Source: Leptospiraceae bacterium
Lineage (GTDB): Bacteria; Spirochaetota; Leptospiria; Turneriellales; Turneriellaceae
Direction: 5' to 3'
Length of the DNA: 37,541 bases
Assembly (NCBI GenBank): GCA_020440825.1
Contig: JAGRNJ010000030.1
Coordinates: 1-37,541 of the forward strand
A program made the translations under genes and the position numbers. The notes beneath the pieces were generated by a model. It searched no databases. It saw only the letters and a list, made by a program, of their open reading frames with translations, and was not told the DNA's origin. Numbering within the stretch: position 1 is the stretch's first letter; every line of letters begins with the position of its first letter. Positions 31,604-37,541 of this stretch are shown here, piece by piece.

Positions 31604-32644
31604 TTATTGTAAGCCGGCGATCACCTGGGTAGCAACTGCATCAAGCTGGTCTGTAAATACATAATGTCCTGCATTTGCAACTGTAACCACTGTATTGTTT
31701 GCGCTCGAAGGTGTGACAGTCAGTGTATTGCGAATTGAATTGGCCGCAGTGGCCCCAAGCTTCGTATCACAGGAGCCTACAATATAAGTTGCTTCATTGA
31801 CACTGCTTACCGCAGCATTCGAGGCAGTAAAATCATAGTTGTAGGTGACCGAAGGGCCGGTAACAGCGCCGGCCAGCATGCCATTTTCGAGGGTTTTGAT
31901 TACCGCAGCATAACCAAAGCGCCAATAGCGTACTTTTTTATAATCTTCGGCATTGCAGTAGTAGTAAGTCTGGGCCGGTAAAAAGTTTATAAAACGAAAA
32001 TCGAGTTCTGCATGGCTTTCGCCCAGCAGATTTCTTTGCCAGGTATAGTCGCCGGCAGCCGTGTTGAAAATTGAAGTCAGCAGGTCATCAGAGTTGGTAT
32101 TCTTGGCCGGCATTGAAGCGATGAACACAATTTTTGTGACTCTGTTTGGGTAAGATTTCATATAGGCCTGGGCCAATGCCCCCCCCCAGGAATGGGCTAC
32201 AATTTTCATCGTGCCACCATTAAAAAAAGATGCCGATGTGCGTATTGCTTCGAGGTCGGCCACATGACCGGCCACCGATAAAGTCGAATCAGAGGGATCC
32301 AGCCGTTGTGAGAGGCCTCCGCCCCGCTGATCATACAAAACATAGCGATGATTATTGACTGAATCATCGACAAGATTTTTTAAAGGCTCCAGTGCTCTGT
32401 AGTCATAGCCGGGACCGCCGTGCAAAAAGACAATATTGTCGTTTGCCCCCGGAGTGCCAACCGTAGTCATTGATATATGCAGCTTTACCCCATTGATGGT
32501 CGCCGAGGGCAGGGCCGGGTCATCGACTACTGTTTTGGGTACCAAGAAGCCATCTTGAGAAGGGTCATTTCCACAGGCGATTGTGGTCATGATCCCGGCA
32601 AAGGCGAAGGATGTTAACAGATTTCGAATAATATTTTTGTTCAT
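31604..32644 (-). CDS. Lipoprotein alpha/beta hydrolase, proline iminopeptidase (S33)-like
   Basis: 346 residues from the ATG at 32644, chosen for its GGGAG ribosome site; an ATG at 32662 overlaps the previous stop as ATGA and is also possible. The signal peptide ends TTIAC. The S33 features are HGGPGYD (oxyanion), YDQRGGGLSQ and the nucleophile AHSWGGALAQ; the base His is in ANAGHYVF near the C-terminus. The mature protein would sit on the envelope, unlike cytoplasmic proline iminopeptidases, so it may be an amidase or lactonase rather than a peptidase. Last gene of the seven-gene operon. Confidence 0.82.
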   Translation of the reverse strand: MNKNIIRNLLTSFAFAGIMTTIACGNDPSQDGFLVPKTVVDDPALPSATINGVKLHISMTTVGTPGANDNIVFLHGGPGYDYRALEPLKNLVDDSVNNHRYVLYDQRGGGLSQRLDPSDSTLSVAGHVADLEAIRTSASFFNGGTMKIVAHSWGGALAQAYMKSYPNRVTKIVFIASMPAKNTNSDDLLTSIFNTAAGDYTWQRNLLGESHAELDFRFINFLPAQTYYYCNAEDYKKVRYWRFGYAAVIKTLENGMLAGAVTGPSVTYNYDFTASNAAVSSVNEATYIVGSCDTKLGATAANSIRNTLTVTPSSANNTVVTVANAGHYVFTDQLDAVATQVIAGLQ

Positions 32645-32658
32645 AATAATCTCCCAAT

Positions 32659-33363
32659 TCATAATTGGCCCGCTGCATTCGACTGCAGGGCGTTAAAGTA
32701 GTAAGTTGTATGCAGTGATATTACCCCGTCTGTCAGTTGTCTTGTGAGAGGGTTTTTGCTGTCTTCAATGGCCATGGTAAACCACAGTCTCAGGCCCGCT
32801 GCAAAATGGTCAGTGAAACGCCAGTATCCAGAAAGTCCGTAGTTGGCAGTTGCTTCAAAACCTTTTGCATAAAAGCCAGATTGAATTCCCGGAAAGTTGG
32901 CCTTTGCATCATCACTGGGCCCTACATAGGTTGTCATCTTGGGTGCCAAACCCAGGTCAAGGGTAACACTCCACGTAGGGGCAATGTATCCGGCCTGTGC
33001 CTGAAAATCAAGATGCCAGGCAAAACCTGACCAGGCAGGGGTGCGAATTGTATAAATTTTTGTACCGGGACGCAGGTTGAGCCCCCAATTGCCAGAGATT
33101 GGCATTGCCCAGTGACCATGCGCTGAAAAACGATAGGAACCCGGGGTATCGAATATTTTACCGGTAGGTATCGCCACCCCAATATCGATGGGCATTAGAT
33201 CAAATAATTTGGGAGTGACATAGCCGCCTTCAACCACAACGGCGCCATCGAGGCCGATTCCGCCATAGGCCATGTTGCCATCTCCTGCAGGTTGAATGCT
33301 CTGGGCAAAAATCCCTGTGGTAATTAAAGATAGTGCAAGTGCAACTATAGATAGTTTTTTCAT
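32659..33363 (-). CDS. Secreted, probably outer-membrane beta-barrel protein
   Basis: 234 residues. The signal peptide ends near TGIFAQS. The mature part is rich in glycine, aromatics and alternating polar/non-polar strands (WHLDFQAQAGYIAP, ATANYGLSGYWRF, AAGLRLWFTMAI). The last strand (SLHTTYYFNAL) is followed by a short tail, which is unlike a strict terminal-Phe signal. GAGG lies 5 nt before the ATG. No family recognised. It lies between the acyltransferase-cNMP gene (20 nt) and the hydrolase (4-nt overlap), so it belongs to the same operon. Confidence 0.72.
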   Translation of the reverse strand: MKKLSIVALALSLITTGIFAQSIQPAGDGNMAYGGIGLDGAVVVEGGYVTPKLFDLMPIDIGVAIPTGKIFDTPGSYRFSAHGHWAMPISGNWGLNLRPGTKIYTIRTPAWSGFAWHLDFQAQAGYIAPTWSVTLDLGLAPKMTTYVGPSDDAKANFPGIQSGFYAKGFEATANYGLSGYWRFTDHFAAGLRLWFTMAIEDSKNPLTRQLTDGVISLHTTYYFNALQSNAAGQL

Positions 33364-33383
33364 ATGAACCTCATTTCGCTATT

Positions 33384-34502
33384 TTATACAGTAGTATAAC
33401 GGTCTACAAATCTTCTGGCCATCAGTCGAATCAGTTCAAGAAACAGCTGCGCTGTTTCTTTGGGATATTGATCAACCAGTTGCTCAACCTTGTCTGCGGC
33501 AATCATCAGTAATTCAGTGTCTTCTAATGCCCGAATTGTTGACGTACGAGGGCTTCGAACCAGAAAGCCCAACTCACCAAATACATCGCCGGGACCAAGA
33601 ATTCCCAGACTCTGCGGGTTATTCTCAGAACGGTAAAAGATCACTTCAACTGCCCCGCTTAAAACAAGATACATTTCATTGCCCATCTCACCCTGGCGAA
33701 TGACAATGTCATTCTTACGAGACTTTATAACACAACTGGTTTTCAGTTTCTGGGAGAGCTGGTTAAACGTAATGGGCAGGCTCGCCTGGTGGGAGGCAAT
33801 GGAACTCAGCAGACGCTCGGTACCCACTTTCTGTGCGAGTATCGCATCGCCAATATCAGGAAAGGTTGCATGGTACCATTCTTCGACATCCCGGGCATCG
33901 CGGCGCTTACGGGCAAAAATATAGAGCGGAGAGCCCACTTTGCGCAGGTATTCAACATCGGGCAGTATAATCACCATGGGGACTTTATAGCCCAATACTT
34001 CATCGGTAAAATTATCAGTGTACCGTCGAAATCCCAAAGCCTCATAAAATTTAACCAGATGAGGAGAGCAGTCAATAAACACCAGTGGTACAAGATTTCG
34101 GTCACACTGGTGATAGCATTCTTGAATCAGTTTCCAGGCAGCTTTACTGCGCGCGCGGTAGTCTTCGCGAATCAGGAACCGGGAAATGACCATACGGTTA
34201 GTGCCTGTAAATTCTTCGCTGAAAAAATTTGACCGGTATTTACTCAAAACAGACTCTGGAACATTTTCGTCATTGAAGACGAAAAGCCGAATTACGCCGA
34301 TAATTTCACCACTCTCACATCGAATATAATAGTTGAGAGACTGGTCATCAACAGAATCTTTTAATGATTTATTTTGAGAATCGGACCAGGGGAAAACATA
34401 TCCCATTTCTTCGGTATATACTTCATACCGAAACCGGTAAATCTCGGCAAGTTCTTCTTGACTTTCGGCTAAAGTTACTGAACCAAGTTTTAGCGGTTCC
34501 AT
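33384..34502 (-). CDS. Autoinducer-synthase-like GNAT acyltransferase fused to a cyclic-nucleotide-binding domain
   Basis: 372 residues. The N-terminal about 200 residues have a GNAT/acyl-homoserine-lactone-synthase-like (FeeM-type) pattern: EIYRFRYEVYTEEMGYVFPW, a VIRLFVF strand, NRMVISRFLIREDYRAR and HLVKFYEALGFRRY. The C-terminal domain (about 240-365) is a cNMP-binding barrel: NDIVIRQGEMGNEMYLVLSG, then the phosphate cassette FGELGFLVRSPRTSTIRAL. Family members of the first part make N-acyl amino acids or acyl lactones from acyl carrier protein. The fusion suggests acyl transfer gated by cAMP or cGMP. Begins 5 nt after the STAS gene. Confidence 0.8.
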   Translation of the reverse strand: MEPLKLGSVTLAESQEELAEIYRFRYEVYTEEMGYVFPWSDSQNKSLKDSVDDQSLNYYIRCESGEIIGVIRLFVFNDENVPESVLSKYRSNFFSEEFTGTNRMVISRFLIREDYRARSKAAWKLIQECYHQCDRNLVPLVFIDCSPHLVKFYEALGFRRYTDNFTDEVLGYKVPMVIILPDVEYLRKVGSPLYIFARKRRDARDVEEWYHATFPDIGDAILAQKVGTERLLSSIASHQASLPITFNQLSQKLKTSCVIKSRKNDIVIRQGEMGNEMYLVLSGAVEVIFYRSENNPQSLGILGPGDVFGELGFLVRSPRTSTIRALEDTELLMIAADKVEQLVDQYPKETAQLFLELIRLMARRFVDRYTTV

Positions 34503-34507
34503 TGGGT

Positions 34508-34861
34508 TTAATCTTCGAAAGCTACCTGAATATCACTCCATATTTTACTGAAATTGGTAAGTGATTTTTCCTGCCAGGCAACAGTCTTACTGCCAATGAC
34601 CGAAATTTGAGCAGTATTTTTTTTACGCATGTTAATCACAAACATGCTCAAAGTGGTAATACCGGCACTGTTTAGAAATTTCAGGTCTTTGTAATCCATT
34701 TTCAAGGTGTCACCGGCAACAAGTTTATCACCGACATCGGCCAGTAATTTTTTGATGGGTTCATATTCAGAAACCCCCTGCAATCGAATATTGCCAGAGA
34801 ATTTGACAGTCTTGCTTCCCTCATCATAAACTACACTATAATCATTATCTTTAATTTCCAT
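34508..34861 (-). CDS. STAS-like partner-switch protein (slr1659 type)
   Basis: 117 residues. The STAS core is visible: KTVKFSGNIRLQGVSEYEPIKKLL, then LKMDYKDLKFLNSAGITTLSMFVINMRKK. Ser65 in LNSAGITT is where anti-sigma-factor antagonists are phosphorylated. The sequence has the look of the slr1659 family, which travels with slr1658-type ATPases. It should switch between the kinase and another target according to phosphorylation at Ser65. One base separates its start from the stop of the ATPase gene, so the two are made as a pair. Confidence 0.82.
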   Translation of the reverse strand: MEIKDNDYSVVYDEGSKTVKFSGNIRLQGVSEYEPIKKLLADVGDKLVAGDTLKMDYKDLKFLNSAGITTLSMFVINMRKKNTAQISVIGSKTVAWQEKSLTNFSKIWSDIQVAFED

Positions 34862-34862
34862 C

Positions 34863-35420
34863 TTAAACCCCTTCTACAGATATAAATGCTTTTACTGTGA
34901 CACTGGTAGCTTTGCCATCTTCATGATCTTGAAACTTAAATGCCATGCTTACCGGGTAATCTTTCAGTATCATCATCAGGCCAATTCCTGATTGTGTATC
35001 ATTTTCGTCTTTTTCTTCAAGTTTCTTGAAATACAGTTCTTCGAGATCTGAATTCAGCAGAGTATTTGCCAGTTTCTTGAAGTTTTCGCTGACATGGGTG
35101 GTCACATGGTTTGTCACCTGAACCTGCAGCAAATTTGAATAATGCTTCAAAGTCAACAGTACAGGTGAACGCTGTTTTGAGAACTTTGCTGCATTTTCAA
35201 TCAGCTCATTGATCACGGTTGAGAGATTATACAGAATTCTCTCATCTTTTTTACCGGGACTGCTGTATGAATAAAAAGAGCCTATGAAGTCTGCCATTAG
35301 ACCGCATCGTTTCCAGTGGGTTACCAGATCAATAGGATGAAATTCAATTTTTACAACACTCTCGGCTGGTATTGTGTCTGGAATTTTATTGTACTCACCG
35401 AGTATTTCTTCTTTTGCCAT
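34863..35420 (-). CDS. slr1658-type HATPase (anti-sigma/serine kinase-like)
   Basis: 185 residues. An N-box NELIENAAKFS (71-81) and a G-box-like QSGIGLMM (143-150) place it in the GHKL ATPase superfamily, with the sequence character of the slr1658 family. In place of a plain DxGxG there is VTNHVTTHV (about 102-110), so the first glycine box is atypical and ATP use should be tested. Predicted to phosphorylate or sequester the STAS partner. 14 nt after the phosphatase gene. Confidence 0.82.
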   Translation of the reverse strand: MAKEEILGEYNKIPDTIPAESVVKIEFHPIDLVTHWKRCGLMADFIGSFYSYSSPGKKDERILYNLSTVINELIENAAKFSKQRSPVLLTLKHYSNLLQVQVTNHVTTHVSENFKKLANTLLNSDLEELYFKKLEEKDENDTQSGIGLMMILKDYPVSMAFKFQDHEDGKATSVTVKAFISVEGV

Positions 35421-35434
35421 ATAGTCTCCGTTTG

Positions 35435-36910
35435 TTACTTACGTCTTAGTACGAGCAGGGTAATATCATCATATAAGGGAACTCCTGCCTGCCATTTGAT
35501 GATATCTGCTTTGATCGCCGTTACAATATCCTGTACCGGTTTTTCTCTGTTTTTTAAGAAAGTTTCTGCCAGTCGAACTTCTGAATACTGTTCCCCGGCA
35601 GGGTTTTCAGCCTCTGTGGCCCCGTCGGTAAACAGTAAAATCTGGTCTCCCGACTCAATTTGCAGGGTCATTGAGTTGATGGTATGAGAAATATCTTCGA
35701 GTAGTCCCACATAAATACCAAGGTCACGGGTGTCGTGAATTTCCAGGGTGCCACTCTTGCGAATAAGAATGACTTTTTCATGTTGACCGCAAATATCTAC
35801 CCGGCCTTTTTCATGGCGCAGCAGACATAGAGTCATGTTTCGGGTATCTTGCAGACGTCCCTGTATGTTTTTATACAGTAGAGCATTTAACTGGGCAAGG
35901 GCATGCTCCAACTTGGGTTCGGGTTCTTCTAGCAGAATACGAAATGCAGATTGAACCATCAGCATTACCACACCCGATGCCAACCCATGATCGGTCACAT
36001 CGCCAACCCCGATATAGGTTCTGTCTTCTTTGGTGAGAACATCGTAGTAGTCACCGCCAACTTCGCTTGCAGGCTGCATAGTTGCACCGATTTCAAGTTC
36101 AGTACATGCATTTAATTCTTCAGGGCGGGGCAAGACCATCATCTGTAATTTTTGTGCGACCTGCAATTCAGCTCCCATTCTCATGTTTTCAACTTCAAGT
36201 TTGCGCTTCTGGTCGCCGGCATCCCGAATTCGAGCCACAACCCGGGGAATCACTTTGAGCATGTTGCCGATTACCCCGCTCTCAGAAAATGCGACCAAAA
36301 CACTGATCAGCATCATGAGCCCCCATAGAATCACAAACTGCATGATTGTCTTGGGGGGTAACGGATGGCCATACCCTTCTGGTGCGGTCAGAATATAAGT
36401 GAAATCAAGGCCTATACGAGTGGCCAGAAAATACATATTGGCAAAAGCAAACAATCCATAGACCAGCGCAGCCCACCGGTTAAGCATCACGCCGGTGATA
36501 AAGATCATTATGATTGAGATGGTAACATCCCAGAGAAAACTGAGGGCAAGGTTGGTATTCGATTGAACCGCAGCAATCGAAACCAGCTGTAGCATGATTA
36601 TGGTAAGCCAGGTGAAGGTTTTGACGAGCCTAGGGTTTCCGCTGCTGCCCTTGACTTGATGATACAGGTTATAGAATCCGGAGGTGAGCATAATCGACAG
36701 CAGCATCGGGTACATGATCCAGTCACGACCGGGATTATTCAAATTTCCATTTTTGACAATAGTTACTACGTTGAAAATCAAAACCGGAATCCCGATTATG
36801 AAGTTGAAAATAATCAACAATCGTATCTTGACATTTTTGCTGGGGGCAACCAGCATTTCTTCGGCTTCTGCGAGCAGGTCGCGGCCGGTGGCTTTCTCTT
36901 CTGTTTTCAT
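35435..36910 (-). CDS. Membrane SpoIIE-type serine phosphatase
   Basis: 491 residues. About six to seven membrane segments (about 30-215) form a sensor region of unknown ligand. A coiled-coil linker (about 224-258) joins the PP2C-like SpoIIE domain (about 270-490). Metal-binding motifs are EVGGDYYD (Asp287), GVGDVTDHG (Asp304), LFTDGATEA (about 426-434) and YDDITLLVL (about 480-488). All acidic ligands are present, so it should be active. It should dephosphorylate the STAS protein two genes downstream in response to a membrane signal. Confidence 0.9.
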   Translation of the reverse strand: MKTEEKATGRDLLAEAEEMLVAPSKNVKIRLLIIFNFIIGIPVLIFNVVTIVKNGNLNNPGRDWIMYPMLLSIMLTSGFYNLYHQVKGSSGNPRLVKTFTWLTIIMLQLVSIAAVQSNTNLALSFLWDVTISIIMIFITGVMLNRWAALVYGLFAFANMYFLATRIGLDFTYILTAPEGYGHPLPPKTIMQFVILWGLMMLISVLVAFSESGVIGNMLKVIPRVVARIRDAGDQKRKLEVENMRMGAELQVAQKLQMMVLPRPEELNACTELEIGATMQPASEVGGDYYDVLTKEDRTYIGVGDVTDHGLASGVVMLMVQSAFRILLEEPEPKLEHALAQLNALLYKNIQGRLQDTRNMTLCLLRHEKGRVDICGQHEKVILIRKSGTLEIHDTRDLGIYVGLLEDISHTINSMTLQIESGDQILLFTDGATEAENPAGEQYSEVRLAETFLKNREKPVQDIVTAIKADIIKWQAGVPLYDDITLLVLRRK

Positions 36911-36913
36911 AAT

Positions 36914-37541
36914 TTATTTTTTGCGGTATGCTTGAAAAATTACTGAAATTTCACAAAAATTCTCAGCAGATGACATGTAATCGCGATGTGCAGTATCATA
37001 GACATCTGCCACTTCTGATCGTTGTCCCATGAAGGCAAACATACTCCAGAAGGTCATTTTTCCCAGGTGAATGTTGGGATATTCGATCACCGGAGAGTCT
37101 TCTTTGCCACGATTATCAACATAGACAAAATCTTCAGCAATTTGTTCAAAACCTGTCGATTCTGCTATTGGCTTCAGTTTCGACATGATTGTTCTGTCAG
37201 CTTCGTATATTTCAAGGTGTTTCTTAACAAGTTCTGTCATGGTCGCAGTACCTTTAAAAGTCGAGTCATCAACATCGAGAACAAAAAAGATACTGCCGGG
37301 TTTCAATATCCGGTTAATCTCTTCGAGGGCTTTCTTGGGCTCTCGCAGGTGAATAAACAGGAAGCTGGCCTGAGCAACATCGTAAGATGCGTCTTCAACC
37401 GGGATTTTATAGACACTGCCGATTTTCCAGTCGATATCGGGGTAGTTCATCTTGGCATACTGGTGCAGATCTTCTGCAAGTTCAACGCCGGTAAAGCTAA
37501 ACCCCGGAAAAAGTTTTCGCACTAGAGAAAAATGAACCCCC
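36914..37541 (-). CDS. Class I SAM-dependent methyltransferase, 5' end outside the window
   Basis: At least 209 residues visible; the frame stays open to the end of the window, so the N-terminus is missing. The visible GTG at 37522 is internal, since GVHFSLVRKLFPG just upstream is the end of motif I. Motif II region FTGVELAEDLHQYA, then the methyltransferase loop PVEDASYDVAQASFLFIHL and motif III ALEEINRILKPGSIFFVLD follow. Substrate unknown. It stops 3 nt before the SpoIIE gene starts, so it is the known first member of the operon. Confidence 0.85.
   Translation of the reverse strand, partial: GVHFSLVRKLFPGFSFTGVELAEDLHQYAKMNYPDIDWKIGSVYKIPVEDASYDVAQASFLFIHLREPKKALEEINRILKPGSIFFVLDVDDSTFKGTATMTELVKKHLEIYEADRTIMSKLKPIAESTGFEQIAEDFVYVDNRGKEDSPVIEYPNIHLGKMTFWSMFAFMGQRSEVADVYDTAHRDYMSSAENFCEISVIFQAYRKK

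Overview
The window comes from a diderm (outer-membrane) bacterium. Two proteins look like C-terminally anchored outer-membrane barrels, one is a PorV/PorQ-like protein, and several carry loose lipoprotein signal peptides. The mix of families (SLC12-like cotransporter, slr1658/slr1659-type regulators with a SpoIIE phosphatase, PcnB-type poly(A) polymerase, LpoB and COG3014 lipoproteins) and the moderate GC would fit a Spirochaetota/Leptospirales-type genome. That placement is inference; no rRNA or tRNA gene is present to test it.

Region 1 (1-5610, all minus strand): an unassigned multi-pass membrane protein, an ABA4-like membrane protein, an MsbA/MdlB-type ABC exporter and an SLC12 (cation-chloride cotransporter)-like permease. 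Region 2 (5611-8105) is accessory: a very small ORF, a YjdI-type [4Fe-4S] protein, a VOC/glyoxalase protein, then a tract of five consecutive hairpins, three of them abutting. The tract contains the second copy of a 68-bp repeat whose first copy opens the window. It runs directly into a promoter that would make a Phd/PIN toxin-antitoxin module leaderless. A coupled 32-codon ORF and a perfect palindrome follow, then a DUF4177 protein.

Region 3 (8172-21933) is mostly housekeeping or envelope: a membrane protein, a PorV/PorQ-like protein, FtsH overlapping an alkaline-phosphatase-superfamily enzyme, a DoxX-like protein, and Ppx/GppA with an HD domain. An opposing operon follows: PcnB, a 2Fe-2S/FAD reductase, a small lipoprotein and a repeat-rich secreted protein. 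Next come a membrane-anchored family 1 glycosidase and a Bfd-like 2Fe-2S protein. Region 4 (21934-23100) is a tyrosine-recombinase-like protein without its catalytic tyrosine. It is divergent from an Arc/ribbon-helix-helix protein, with palindromic operator-like DNA between them.

Region 5 (23102-31393): an LpoB/COG3014/TPR envelope cluster, a small secreted protein preceded by a leader ORF with a duplicated initiation region, a good intrinsic terminator, two lipoprotein alpha/beta hydrolases, a small outer-membrane barrel and a 2-oxoglutarate dioxygenase-like protein. Region 6 (31604-37541, all minus) is the best candidate for an undescribed system. It is a tightly packed seven-gene operon: SAM methyltransferase (cut by the window end), membrane SpoIIE phosphatase, slr1658-type ATPase/kinase, slr1659-type STAS protein, an autoinducer-synthase-like acyltransferase fused to a cyclic-nucleotide-binding domain, an outer-membrane protein and a lipoprotein hydrolase. 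It reads as a partner-switch signalling core wired to a small-molecule (possibly acylated) signal and to the cell surface.
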